Assembly: GCA_039566865.1 (NCBI GenBank)
Contig: CM076958.1
Coordinates: forward strand, 9,772,501 to 9,836,500
Reading direction: 5' to 3'
Source of the DNA: Aurelia coerulea
Taxonomy: Eukaryota; Cnidaria; Scyphozoa; Semaeostomeae; Ulmaridae
DNA: 64,000 nt
The position numbers and the translations under genes are program-made. Shown piece after piece: positions 1-9,466 of this stretch (the first letter of the stretch is position 1; every line of letters starts with the position of its first letter). The notes beneath the pieces are model-generated. The model saw nothing but the letters and a program-made list of their open reading frames with translations. It was not told the DNA's origin and did not search any database.

Positions 1-302
1 TCTGTCTTGTGCTATTTCTACTATATTACTTGTGTCAATGTTTATTCTTTCTAAATCTTTATGCACTTGTTTTATCCAAGTTTGTTTTTGACCTCCTCTT
101 GGTCTTTTGGTTGTTCTGTTGAACTCTGCTAAAGCTATTTTGCATGGGGTATCTTCAGGTAACCTAAGTGCATGCCCATACCATTTGATTTGACTTTTGG
201 TTACGGTGTTGCTCCATTCCTCGTATTTTATTATTTCTTTCAGTCTTTCATTTGATAGCTTTTTTAGCCATTTTATATTTAGTAGGAGTCTGAGCATCAC
301 AG
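1..302 (-). mobile_element. RTE-like LINE, C-terminal ORF remnant (truncated by window edge)
   Basis: The minus strand reads as an open C-terminal reverse-transcriptase tail. Motifs seen include QIKWYGHALRLPEDTP, KRPRGGQKQTW and a terminal EIAQD. The pattern 'KWxGHxLR.P.D ... RGxxxxTW' is typical of the region after the RT palm in RTE and related LINEs. The palm and catalytic residues lie outside the window. The reading frame is open over its whole length, so it is a moderately young fragment. The plus-strand side ends near a short CAGCAGCAACAACAAC stretch that may be its 5' truncation point. The exact clade (RTE versus a related one) is inferred from the motif only. Confidence 0.7.
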
Positions 303-589
303 CAGCAACAACAACCAAATATTAATTACGTGGTCCGCGTTTTACGCATGTAGCGCTTATGAAAACGAGGCTATCAAGTTAGTCCGATTTCAGACACTGT
401 TTGGCAACAAGTCTCTGTATTAGCGACACATCAGTTCTAAGGAGCATACAGAGATTGTGTAGCCAGTCTATCAGCTACCTACAAAAATATGATGACGTCA
501 TCAAGAGGTCACGTGATATTTCTAAAAATAGATTTCATATTTTGGTTCAACACATGATATACTATACACATGCTAAGTTTCGAGGCTCT

Positions 590-685
590 AGGTTGTGTAG
601 AACAGAAATTAAGGAGGGGGGCCGAATGAGCCCCCCCCCCCTCCCTAGTCTTCCTAGGATACCAAATACCCTAGGCCTGATAGGG
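590..685. mobile_element. Right end of TTAA-flanked TIR element with G/C-run hairpin
   Basis: A hairpin-forming run (GGGGGGCCGAATGAG followed by a C-run) precedes a terminal sequence CCTAGGCCTGATAGGG, with TTAA directly outside it at 686-689. The end matches the termini of the elements at about 1509-2376 and 18869-19563 (CCCTATC...CTAGG or similar), and it shares with them the subterminal G-run hairpin and a GATGACGTCATC-type core (here at 491-505). A left end was not found, so the element is truncated or its left terminus has diverged. It lies against the Ty3/Gypsy remnant that starts at about 720. Confidence 0.5.
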
Positions 686-719
686 TTAACACCCTTGCAT
701 AATCTTGATTCTTCTACAA

Positions 720-1002
720 AAATTTAATCGTATTCATCCAATACAGCTTTCAATTTCTTTTCCTTTGGAATAAAAACAGCAAAAATCGATTGCCAGTCAA
801 GGCGAACTTGACACAATAAATCTCTTCCCAAGAGATTTCGGGCATTTCCTTTAACCACTCTTGCACAAAATTATGTCCGTTGTCCGTTAATTTTGACGGT
901 TGCATTGAACTCTCCCAATAATGGAACCTTTCCATGGGAATAACTCTTTAGTTCCAAAGATGAAGGTCTCAATACTGGGGCATCAAGTAAGTTGCGCCAT
1001 GT
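720..1002 (-). pseudogene. Ty3/Gypsy protease C-terminal part and start of pol linker, frameshifted
   Basis: On the minus strand, in two frames, this reads as the second half of a retropepsin. The first piece starts VTWRNLLD and contains LKSYSHGKVPLLGEFNATV. After a frameshift the second piece contains NLLGRDLLCQVRLDW and FIPKEKKL. The 'LLGxD' motif is characteristic of retropepsins. It continues the gag-protease block at 2656-3364, which ends just after the DTG active site. Only the LINE at 1003-2655 separates them, so the two pieces were contiguous before that insertion. Frame breaks and a stop at the pol side show it is dead. The sense of the pieces and their order are seen; the Ty3/Gypsy assignment is from motif knowledge. 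Confidence 0.75.
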
Positions 1003-1508
1003 AACCTTTACTAAATCACTAGGGGTTATTGTCGACGAGAATCTAAGTTGGAAGGAACACTTCAAATCCTTGAAAGGTAAAGTAGCAAGTGGTTTGCCTG
1101 CATTGAAAAAACTTAAAAACAGTCTTCCGCAATCTAAGCTATGTGAGGTTTACCATGCGCTGGTTGAAAGTCACCTCCGATATGGGAATGTTATCTGGGG
1201 TAGCCTGCCCAATACGAAGCTGCTAACGCTTCAGCGTCTACAGAACAGGGCCTTCTCAATTATTCAAAATGCTAGAATAAAGGACCCCTGGATCAATAAT
1301 GGGCTGAACGTTGATCAAATCATCTATTTTGACAGATCTATCATGACACACAAAATAGTCAACAAGCAGTGCCCTGAGAGCCTCTGGAACAAGTATAGTC
1401 AGAGGAATGAAATTTCTAGGTATAACAGAAGAAACAATAGAAATCTCGACATCCCAAAGTTTAAACTTGAGTGTACAAAAAAAAGTTTCCACCTTTCCGG
1501 GCTCAACA
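1003..1508 (+). pseudogene. CR1/L2-like LINE ORF2 C-terminal fragment (part 1, family A)
   Basis: The open frame at 992-1588 contains TKSLGVIVDENLSWKEH, VESHLRYGNVIWGSL and LQRLQNRAF. These match the post-RT C-terminal region of the intact ORF2 at 3473-6286 in order and spacing. The LINE reading ends at about 1508, inside a serine-glycine-leucine motif, where a TIR element begins. The same reading resumes at 2381. The 5' part including the RT palm is missing, which is ordinary 5' truncation. Its insertion point is inside the Ty3/Gypsy protease, with a short AACC(T) repeat on both sides. Confidence 0.85.
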
Positions 1509-2376
1509 CTATCCAGACTAGGCTTTTTGAAACACTGGGGAGACTAGGGGGGCACAAAGTGCCCCCCTGGTTTTTCTCAGAATCATAAGTGGTAGAGACT
1601 TTAAACTTGGCACAAGTAACAAACGTAATAAGGCAAACAAGATGATGTGATTTGTTTTTGTTTATGTCACGTGAGTAAGTGCTGACGTCAGCAAATGCTG
1701 CTAATTTGGGTGTAAAACCACATGTACTTTGTCGCGTTGTATCTCCAAATTGATAAAATATGTCGATGTGATATTTGAAACATAGAATGATTATATCCTT
1801 GTAATTCTTATTTTGAAATTTTTGCGTTGTAACACTAATATTTTTGCTGATGTCAGCATTTATTTATTTTGTACGAAAAAAAGAGCGATTTTTGTCTAAA
1901 ATTGATTATAAATTACTTTTAAAAATAGCAAAAAATGCTATATATACATAAAAAGACCTGCTGCATCATATAATGTCGCTCATTTTTCTAAAAATGAAGC
2001 ATAATATGGTTTTTCATCAGTACGCATGCGCAACAACCAATTGTTGATGACGTCATCAAAAATCAATTAACTATATATCAATGAAAGCTTGTTTCAAGAC
2101 GAGTTCAGCAATGTTTGTTTTATTGTCATAGCGCCAGTGGTTCCAAAGCTATGACTTAAAAGGTATTTATTTTGCGGAGCACTCAATTTTAAAGCATGTG
2201 TTGACCCCCGGAATCAGTGTCAAAATTTTTGAAATTGACATGAAAAGATGTCTCATAGATAGAAACTAAAAGTCACAAGAAAGCTAGACTATTCTAGATA
2301 TACTCCACCAGCTGTGTTGAAAAGTTTACTAGGGGGGGGGGCACTTTGTGCCCCCCCCCCCTCCCCCCTAGTCTGG
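1509..2376. mobile_element. Non-autonomous TIR element inside LINE, TYAA-flanked
   Basis: The left end CACTATCCAGACTAGG and right end CCTAGTCTGGATAGAG are near-perfect inverted repeats. They are flanked by TCAA on the left and TTAA on the right. The LINE codons on either side (about 1490-1508 and 2377 onward) rejoin in frame if the element and one TYAA are removed, so the boundaries are well supported. Subterminal G-run and C-run hairpins (around 1540-1568 and 2330-2375) enclose CACAAAGTG and CACTTTGTG. A GATGACGTCATC palindrome sits near 2045. There is no long ORF, so it needs transposase in trans. The TTAA-like flank suggests a piggyBac or Kolobok type; this is inferred. Confidence 0.75.
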
Positions 2377-2655
2377 ATAGAGTTAAAGCTTGGAATGAAA
2401 TACCAGTCGAAATAAGGGAAATCCCCTCGCTCTATCAGTTTAAAAGAAAATTAAAAACGCATTTAAAGAGCTCAGTAAACCCTAACTAAAACACGACTCC
2501 CAGGAAGATCAGATCTCAGCCTGGATCCAATCCTAGCTAATACCAAATTTTAAATTTTGTTTTTCATTATTCATTTATAACAAACTTGTAACTTTTGTAG
2601 TTTAATTTTGTACTGATGGGATATCGTGTAAAAATATGAATTAACAAAAAAAACC
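2377..2655 (+). pseudogene. CR1/L2-like LINE ORF2 C-terminal end and 3' UTR (part 2)
   Basis: This continues the interrupted ORF of 1003-1508 with AWNEIPVEIREIPSLYQFKR, matching the ORF2 end of the full-length LINE (NWNDIPYNIREQESIARFK). The ORF stops near 2488. The 3' UTR runs to about 2655 and ends GGGATATCGTGTAAAAAT followed by an A-rich tail. A matching 3' UTR end, in reverse orientation, is seen near 25330 and at 3364-3420, which defines LINE family A here. Immediately beyond the tail the Ty3/Gypsy coding sequence resumes. Confidence 0.8.
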
Positions 2656-3364
2656 TCATTGATAAGCGTAACGACAGAGCCAGTGTCAACTTCCAAAGTG
2701 ACCGGGTGTCCGTTAATCATAGCTTCAACTAGTTTTGGACATGGTTTCAAATTTTCTGCAACATGATTTGTTTCCTTTGAATCAACAGACAATGTTTCAA
2801 AATCCAAGGTTTCTTCAGAAATATGCTTGACTTGGTTCTGCGAGAACTTACGAGGGGCACGAGGGGCTTTTCGGGGGGTCCTGCAGTCTCTTGCATAGTG
2901 TCCCTCTTTACCGCAGTTATAGCATTTCACTGATTTCGTTGCACTGGAAAAGTTTTGTCTTCCTTTAGAAACTTCTTCCCTTCGATTTTTCGTTTCCTTA
3001 TTTCTCGGCTTAACAGCATGAACATCGCTAGATCCTCTCGCTGGAAAAGTGTTGAACCGATGAGCGTTCTTCTGTGCAGCTTCGGCAGCTTTCGTTATTT
3101 CGACAGCTCTCGTAACCCCAGCTTCTTGCAATAATCGACGTTGCCACGCTTCGTTATTCAAACCAAAAACAAATTGATCTCTCGGTGACTGTAGTAATGG
3201 TGTCAAAGCCAGTTCTTGAGAGGCTGTAAATTCGCATGTTTTTGCTAATCTTCTCAGTTCTGCTTCATATTCAGCTACTGACTCATTTGGCATCTGCTTC
3301 CTGTTATAAAACTTGTAACGTTCGGCCATAATCGAAGGTTTCGCTTTATAATATTTCCTTTCAT
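2656..3364 (-). pseudogene. Ty3/Gypsy gag and start of protease (truncated by two LINEs)
   Basis: Minus-strand coding block. Gag capsid-like helices come first (AEYEAELRRLAKTC, DQFVFGLNNEAWQRRLLQEA). Then a CCHC zinc knuckle, CYNCGKEGHYARDC, binds nucleic acid. Then a retropepsin start with active-site DTG (LEVDTGSVVTLINE). The frame is open across the block. It is bounded by two LINE 3' tails: the plus-strand LINE tail at 2655 and the minus-strand LINE tail at about 3364. The apparent ORF of 2571-3371 therefore begins and ends with LINE-derived codons, including its ATG. No gag N-terminus was found beyond the minus-strand LINE. Not functional as an element. Confidence 0.85.
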
Positions 3365-3472
3365 TTTTCATTTTATCAATATTTATACACGAAAAAACCT
3401 TTCAGCGTATTTACAAATTATCTCAAAGAAAAAATTTAAAGAAAAAATTGTAAATAATTTAAATATGCTGCT

Positions 3473-6286
3473 CTACCAAGGGGTCGTGTTTGGGTTTTGT
3501 AGGTTCAAAAGATACTTTCTAAAACCTGTTTTAAAACGAGCGATTGATTCTTGTTCTCGAATGTTGTACGGGATATCATTCCAATTTTTGACACCAGAGA
3601 AGTAGAAACTTCGCTTTGCATATTCTAACCTAACTTTGGGAATTTGCAGATCTCCATGATTTCTGGTTCTATGCTCTGAAATCATGGATCTTTCAGTGAA
3701 CTTATGGCGAAGATTTTCGGGACAAAGGCCATGCAGAATTTTATATGTCATGACTCCTTTGTCAAATGAGAGCAAAGACTTTACATTGAGCCATTTACAG
3801 TTCCAACCGTCCTTATACTTGGCGTTCAGTATTAGCTTCTTTGCCCTTGTCTGTAATCGTTGCAGTTGGGATAGTTTGGTGTTGGAAAGAGTACACCAAA
3901 CAATGTCGCCATAGCGAAGGTGGCTTTCAAAGAGAGCTTTGTAGACCTGGTCAAGTTTCCTTTGCGGAAGGATGTCTTTCAGCTTTCTCAGGGAGCTCAA
4001 GCCCCCTTTCAGCTTGTTTTTGATAGTTTTGTACTGCTCTTTCCAAGTAAGGCTCTCATCAATGTTGATTCCTAAATATTTTGTCTTGTCAACCCTTTTG
4101 ATAACTTCATTATTGAGGACAAGATCTGGCAAATCATCACCTACCCTATTCAATTGTCGCCTATGGCTTATAACCATATATTCACTTTTGCTGGCATTCA
4201 AACTAAGTTTATTGATCCTCATCCAGTTCGATATATTTTCTAGCTCGTTTTTCAAATCTGTTAGAAGTTCATTCAGGTTTTCCGACGCGATATTCACACA
4301 TGTATCATCGGCATACATATTTGGGTTCATGCTTTCCAGACAGTTCTCAAAATCATTAATGTATAGTATGAAAAGCAAGGGTCCCAAACACGAGCCCTGC
4401 GGAATACCACACTTTATGCTGCTTGTGCTGGAGCTAGCTCCATCAAAATAACAGAACTGCTCCCTATTGGTCAGATAAGAAGTGAACCAGTCGTGGGAAG
4501 TACCGTCGGCACCATACTCTCGTAGCTTTGACAATAAGATTTTATGGTCAACGGTATCGAATGCTTTTTTAAGATCAAGAAATATACTCAAGTTTATTTT
4601 ACCCTCATCAGAGTTCTTGAACCATGGGTCTATAACATTCAATAGACATGTCAGTGTACTGTGCAGTTTTTGAAATGCAAATTGGTTCAAACAAAGTTTG
4701 TTTTGCTCTTTCAGATACTCCATTAATTGGTCGTGTGCAATTTTTTCTAATATCCTCGACACAACTGATAGTACTGAAATAGGCCGGTAATTGTTTACAT
4801 CTGCTTTAGCGCCCGCCTTATAAATTGGTGTTACTCTGGCTAATTTCCAGGTATGGGGGAAAATACCCCTTTCTAAAGATGCATTGTATATTAGTGTCAG
4901 TGGTTTTGACACAAAGTCTACAGCATCTTTCAATATTTTGACGGGGATTCTGTCAGCACCAGGAGATTTGGAGTTATTCAGGGCTCTTATAGCGCGTTCT
5001 ACATACCCTACGCTTACTGGCTGTAATTTAAATTTGGCACCATTGGAGTTGTTTCCAAGGTATTTAAGAGGGTCATCAGAAGGTTGACTTTTAATTTTCT
5101 CCGCTAACTTAGGTCCAACCGTCGTAAAATGTTTGTTGAAAGCTTCTGAAATTTGCGAGGATGATTTAAGTTCTGTACCTTCGAAAAAGATGTTTTGAGT
5201 AACAGTGTGATTTGAGTTCTTATGCAAAACCTTATTTATTGTTTTCCACATAGCCTTCGGATTGTTTTGCGTTTCGTCAATAAGGTTATGGTAATATTCC
5301 TGTATCCTTGTACGAAGTTGATTAGTGACTTTGTTCCGCAATTTCTTATAGTCTGACCAATAGGAAGCATCTTTCTCAGATCTCTTTTTAGCTAAATCAC
5401 GTTCCTTCATCAGGCTTTTTAATTCGGCTGTAATCCAAGGAGCATGATGGCTAGTTACCTTTCTACGCTTTAGTGGTGCATGCACCTCTAGAAGAGACGA
5501 AATAACACTATTAAAAACGGAGGCCATGAGATCAGGGTCACCATCAGTCGGAGCAAGAATCTCGTTCCAGTCAATGGCTGACAATTCGTCTAGGAATAGC
5601 TGCTTATCGTAGTTTCTAAGGCTACGCGTTTCGACTTGTTTTACTTGCTTATCTATCAGTCGCTTTGCATTTATTTTCCTTATTGCAAAGATAAGGTAGT
5701 GATCCACCGTCCCTAGCTTTAGCACATTCGCTCTCAGAATGTAATTTGGGCGATTTGTGGCAAAGTGATCTATGAGAGTCTTGGAAGTATGGGGAGCACC
5801 ATCTTTCTGTAGAACAGCTACCCTAGTATATTCATTTATTTGCTGCTCAAATTGGAACTCGGAGTAAATTGATTTTATGCTTTTGGTGCACCTATCGTTG
5901 CGATTTTTGAGATCACAGTTAGTGTCACCGATCAAGATGATCTCTTTACCCTCTGCATCTACAGCTGAGAGTAGGTTCCTTAATGCCGCAAAACTATCCT
6001 GGTCGTTGCCCTGCGAGGGGGGTCTGTACCAACAAATGACTATGAAGCTTTTGGCACGAAGGGGGGTGATCTCTACGGCCACAATTTCCAATAGTGGATC
6101 ATCAATATCATATCTACGATTATGGCTAATGGTCGAATTTACATAGATAGCTACACCACCGCCGTTAACATCTCTATCTTTACGGTGAATTTCAAAGCCG
6201 TCTAGGTCTACCTCTGGGTCCTTAATATCTTTACTTAACCTAGTTTCATTCAAACCCAGAATGTGAAACTTGTGCTCGTTTATCAC
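3473..6286 (-). CDS. LINE ORF2: APE-type endonuclease and reverse transcriptase, 937 aa
   Basis: This would nick target DNA and prime reverse transcription of its own RNA. The N-terminal exonuclease-endonuclease-phosphatase domain (residues about 1-200) shows GLNETRL with the catalytic Glu, IGDTNCDL and IDHFATN/VDHY. The RT domain (about 420-700) shows NYRPISVLSVVSRILEK, FLDLKKAFDTVDH with a catalytic Asp, CGIPQGSCLGPLLF and MYADD with the catalytic pair. The C-terminal region (about 700-937) has SHLRYGDIVW and ends with IPYNIREQ. The listed start is a GTG. The frame stays open upstream to the TAG that ends ORF1, and the endonuclease N-terminus (ALNVVSLRKH) is encoded there without any ATG, so readthrough or reinitiation is implied. 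All catalytic motifs are present and the length is normal for CR1/L2 ORF2. Confidence 0.92.
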   Translation of the reverse strand: MINEHKFHILGLNETRLSKDIKDPEVDLDGFEIHRKDRDVNGGGVAIYVNSTISHNRRYDIDDPLLEIVAVEITPLRAKSFIVICWYRPPSQGNDQDSFAALRNLLSAVDAEGKEIILIGDTNCDLKNRNDRCTKSIKSIYSEFQFEQQINEYTRVAVLQKDGAPHTSKTLIDHFATNRPNYILRANVLKLGTVDHYLIFAIRKINAKRLIDKQVKQVETRSLRNYDKQLFLDELSAIDWNEILAPTDGDPDLMASVFNSVISSLLEVHAPLKRRKVTSHHAPWITAELKSLMKERDLAKKRSEKDASYWSDYKKLRNKVTNQLRTRIQEYYHNLIDETQNNPKAMWKTINKVLHKNSNHTVTQNIFFEGTELKSSSQISEAFNKHFTTVGPKLAEKIKSQPSDDPLKYLGNNSNGAKFKLQPVSVGYVERAIRALNNSKSPGADRIPVKILKDAVDFVSKPLTLIYNASLERGIFPHTWKLARVTPIYKAGAKADVNNYRPISVLSVVSRILEKIAHDQLMEYLKEQNKLCLNQFAFQKLHSTLTCLLNVIDPWFKNSDEGKINLSIFLDLKKAFDTVDHKILLSKLREYGADGTSHDWFTSYLTNREQFCYFDGASSSTSSIKCGIPQGSCLGPLLFILYINDFENCLESMNPNMYADDTCVNIASENLNELLTDLKNELENISNWMRINKLSLNASKSEYMVISHRRQLNRVGDDLPDLVLNNEVIKRVDKTKYLGINIDESLTWKEQYKTIKNKLKGGLSSLRKLKDILPQRKLDQVYKALFESHLRYGDIVWCTLSNTKLSQLQRLQTRAKKLILNAKYKDGWNCKWLNVKSLLSFDKGVMTYKILHGLCPENLRHKFTERSMISEHRTRNHGDLQIPKVRLEYAKRSFYFSGVKNWNDIPYNIREQESIARFKTGFRKYLLNLQNPNTTPW

Positions 6287-6415
6287 GTGCTCAATTTCAC
6301 AATGGTGCTTACGTAATGATACAACATTAAGCGCTGCAATTCGTAAACCTCTGTTTGTCTGTTTACCTATACTACGTTGTGATTTGTTTAGATTTTTCTC
6401 TGAACCTGTGTACCC

Positions 6416-7282
6416 CTACCAATACTCTACATATTTCTTGACATTACGTGCAAATCTTTTGGCTCCTCCTTGGTTAATATGTAAACCATCATCACTAATA
6501 TTACCATATAAAATATTGTCATTATCGATAAAATCTATACCCTGTAGCATAAGTTCTTCTTTTAAAATCTTGTTCGTTTGAAATACTTTAACATTCATAC
6601 CATTTGCTGCAGCATTACCCTTCCTTCTGAAAATAGACGAGTATGCGAGCTGAGCTTTGGAATTTTTCTGCTTGATTTTCTTGAAGGTTTTGATAACCTT
6701 TTCTGCAACTTCTTCTGGGGTGGAATCACGCAGATTATTGGTGCCTGCATGCATGATTATCACATCCGCCTCAGAATCTACGTGATTGGCTGCCTCCTCA
6801 ACTTTCATTCCTGATTTTGCATTCAAGACAACTTCGTGATGGTTGTTTGACATTTTATCAGCGTCCATTCTACGAAGCTGGGAGTCACCTACCATGCAGA
6901 TATGGATTGGATTGTGCGATCTTTCGTTGGGAACCGATCGGTTGGACTGCGATGTTTTATTTCGGTTATTTTCCTTCCCCCGCCGGGGCTGTTGATGGTT
7001 CTGCGTGTTTCGCTTCGGTTTGGTTCCGTTGTTTTCATTTTGTTTCGTTGTTGCAGGTCCGAAAGACACTCGATTTGATTCATTGGCATTGTTCGCATTG
7101 TTTGTTCGATTTGTTTCGACGTTTTTACCCCCATGTACACTGTTGTTAGACGCACGGGTTGCTTGAACTTGTTTGATTGTATTTGTTTCACTTGCTTTGT
7201 TTTCCAATGAATCGATGAGGAAAGCGTCATGTCTCTTGAGAGTTGGACTAACTTGTTTACGAGCTTGAAATATTTCAAACAA
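6416..7282 (-). CDS. LINE ORF1 with SGNH/GDSL-type esterase domain, 288 aa
   Basis: CR1/L2 ORF1 proteins often carry an esterase-like SGNH hydrolase fold and an RNA-binding basic region. Here residues 30-125 are Asn/Lys/Arg-rich and low in complexity. The esterase region follows: block I VGDSQLRR (residues 131-138, nucleophile Ser134), block III HAGTNN (178-183) and block V DDGLH (264-268, Asp/His). It ends ...KKYVEYW and a TAG. ORF2 continues in the same frame after that TAG. The ATG lies six bases from the tail of the neighbouring LINE, so the native N-terminus may be missing. Confidence 0.85.
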   Translation of the reverse strand: MFEIFQARKQVSPTLKRHDAFLIDSLENKASETNTIKQVQATRASNNSVHGGKNVETNRTNNANNANESNRVSFGPATTKQNENNGTKPKRNTQNHQQPRRGKENNRNKTSQSNRSVPNERSHNPIHICMVGDSQLRRMDADKMSNNHHEVVLNAKSGMKVEEAANHVDSEADVIIMHAGTNNLRDSTPEEVAEKVIKTFKKIKQKNSKAQLAYSSIFRRKGNAAANGMNVKVFQTNKILKEELMLQGIDFIDNDNILYGNISDDGLHINQGGAKRFARNVKKYVEYW

Positions 7283-7288
7283 CTTTAC

Positions 7289-7292
7289 AACG

Positions 7293-7327
<35 letters not shown>

Positions 7328-7845
7328 ATAATTTATTTAATGTAGGCTAAGTAAAATAAAAAGAATAGCTAAATTACAGCTAATTTAGGCCTACTTTACA
7401 AAAATTTACAAAATTTACAAATTAATTCCTAAAGCTAATCAATAAAAACATTTAGTGGATTATATACAAGATAAAAGCATGCCTTCCCTACGAGGTACGG
7501 AGCGACGCCCACCTCCCAGAGAGACGGCGGACACACCGCGCGAGGGAACCCCCACACGCATATCCTAAGCTGCGGTCGCCGCTAGGGAGCAATTCCCCAG
7601 TTCAAACGCAGCCCAGTGCCTGCATCGTGAAGGGGACCTCACATCCCGCACAGCACATCCCCCATCCCACCGGGAAGCAGCGCACCGCCCCCATCCTCGC
7701 GAGAAGGCCCAAGAAATGCTTATCATGTTAGAAACCCAACTCTTGGAATGTATGTTTTGCAGAGCCTACAGTTGCATTTTTCGCCATTCCAACATCTAAT
7801 TCGTTTTTGATTACAAAGTCCAACTTTGTAATCTAAGAGGGGGCT
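7289..7845 (-). mobile_element. CR1-like LINE 3' end with GC-rich UTR and GAT-repeat tail (family B)
   Basis: On the minus strand the piece starts with the last codons of ORF2 (WNGEKCNCRLCK, then GFLT and a stop). These match WNCDSCTCRLCK at the end of the LINE at 51946-53858. A GC-rich UTR (about 7480-7700) is unlike the AT-rich surroundings. The 3' end AATTAGCTGTAATTTAGC is followed by a run of about twelve GAT units (7289-7326). Microsatellite tails are normal for this clade. It is strongly 5' truncated. Confidence 0.75.
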
Positions 7846-7855
7846 CCAGGTCAGT

Positions 7856-7872
7856 CAGAAAGTCAGAAAGTC

Positions 7873-7925
<53 letters not shown>
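7856..7925. repeat. GAAA/AAAG microsatellite
   Basis: Roughly sixteen tandem GAAA units, introduced by three GTCAGAAA units. Simple repeat; no other function visible. Confidence 0.95.
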
Positions 7926-7926
<1 letters not shown>

Positions 7927-8902
7927 TCCGTCACGCTCGTTAAAGCAATTGATTAACGATTTATCTCTGCTAATTTGCCCTGAAATAAAGAAAGCGCACA
8001 GAAAGCGCATACAAGACAGAAGTTTCCCGCGATCCGATAGTAACATTTGACGTCGGCTTATTTCATGTTAGACAGATTTGACACCATAAGATGGATAAAT
8101 CACCTTGATGTTTACCCTGGCACAACAACAAATTTACGCAGAATTGGCACGTTCTTGAATTCATTAGCAGCTTAATTACGTTAAAACAATCGTTTTCTAG
8201 AACGAACGCATCATTAGCCACTTATTGATAGTATTCATTATGCAAATAAGTCAACTTTAGGGGATGATGTAACTGGCAGCCTGCACAGAGGCTAGCATTC
8301 GCAGCATCACCAAAGGTAGAAGGACCCCCCTCCTACACAGCAACGGATGCAATCATCGCAGGTGAAGTTGAGAGGAAAGGTGCAGAATCCCAGCAAACAA
8401 TGGCGCCATTGACTGGGGGAAGGGACGCGATCACACGAAACCAAAACTTCTTCATGCATATGATTCTGCACATAGGTTATTTTCGTCAATGCTTGTCTCA
8501 AACTAGATGCCCAGGAATAGAAACGTTCTGCAGGGTTCTGCATAAACATAAGTAATTTTGCGTTATCGTAAATCTGACATGACACAGATGCACCAATAGT
8601 TTCATGCAGAGACTAAGCAAACTAGGGGTAATGACTTTTGATTTTTTGCGTATCATCCTCGTTTGACATAAAGATCAAAATATTGCTTTTCAGGCGATTC
8701 TTGTCCTTATACAAGGCGCTTGATTTTCTGTTGAAGGCGACTTTAGCAGCAACACTCATCTCTCTGCTGTAGCTAAAACAGCATAAAAGATCATTTGGCT
8801 AAAACAGCATAAAAGATCATTTGGGGTTATGAAGAAATCAACATTCAGATTTTCTTATGCTTGCTTAGCTCAGGACGGACTTTGTAATCATCCAAAAGGA
8901 TC
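7926..8902. other. Unassigned intergenic sequence with one short tandem duplication
   Basis: No credible coding sequence. A 26-bp unit, GCTAAAACAGCATAAAAGAT plus six bases, is duplicated exactly at 8772-8797 and 8798-8823. The 92-codon minus-strand frame at 8307-8585 has no recognisable domain. Confidence 0.6.
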
Positions 8903-9466
8903 TTATGTTTTGAAAATAGGAAGGGTGCTTGATCGTTTTATTTCGTGCGGTAAAAACTGCCAAAGTTTATTTCCAAGGTAGGCTATGGTCTCAACTCCAA
9001 AGGACGTGGTTCGCACCTTTGGAATTTGAGCGTCATTGCCATGCCTTAGGTTGCAGCTAATACCTCTCTCCATAAAAATATCTTTCATGAAAGGTGGATT
9101 TAGATCAGACTTTGTTTTAAAAATTTCCGTCATAAGCAACTGTAGGTTTCTTACATGGATGGGCACCGAATTGCTCTGTTCCAGGAGAGAACCAAAATCA
9201 CTTCCGTGATCCTTGTACGCAATGCGCAGTGCCCTTTCGTGAACATGATTTATTCTATGGTTTAAAGTTCTGTCATAAAACATCCAAACAAGTGGACAGT
9301 AGCTAAAGTGCGATAACACAAATGCTCTCATTAGCTGCTGCAATTTGTCAGTGTCCATGTAGCAGGATATACGGGCAAGAGCATGGAGTTTCTGGCCGGC
9401 CTTTCTACATAGGGTCTTCACATGTCCTTTGAAAGATAGACTACGAGTTCCCTTGGGGTTAGTCAA
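8903..9466 (-). pseudogene. CR1-like LINE ORF2 C-terminal fragment (family B)
   Basis: Open minus-strand frame with SFKGHVKTLCRKAGQKLHAL, FSYCPLVWMFYDRTLN, HERALRIAYKDHGSDF and IPKVRTTSFGVE. These are in the order found in the other family-B fragments at 10937, 31257 and 52103. Both the RT palm (5' side) and the Cys-rich end plus 3' UTR are missing, so the fragment is truncated at both ends. Confidence 0.85.

Larger units (their letters stand above)
3364..7288 (-). mobile_element. Nearly full-length CR1/L2-like LINE (family A)
   Basis: It comprises ORF1 (6416-7282), ORF2 (3473-6286, open in frame back to 6415) and a 3' UTR of about 110 bp ending in an A-rich GATAAAATGAAAAATGAAA tail at about 3364-3385. 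The 5' end abuts the GAT-repeat tail of another LINE at 7289, so ORF1 may lack its first residues. Both ORFs are free of internal stops or frameshifts apart from the TAG between them. This is the best candidate in the window for a recently active element. Inserting into gag, it contributes the ATG of the chimeric gag ORF. Confidence 0.85.

Noticed and set aside
8307..8585. 92-codon minus-strand frame with several Cys
   Set aside because: No motif pattern, no splice or repeat context; consistent with chance.
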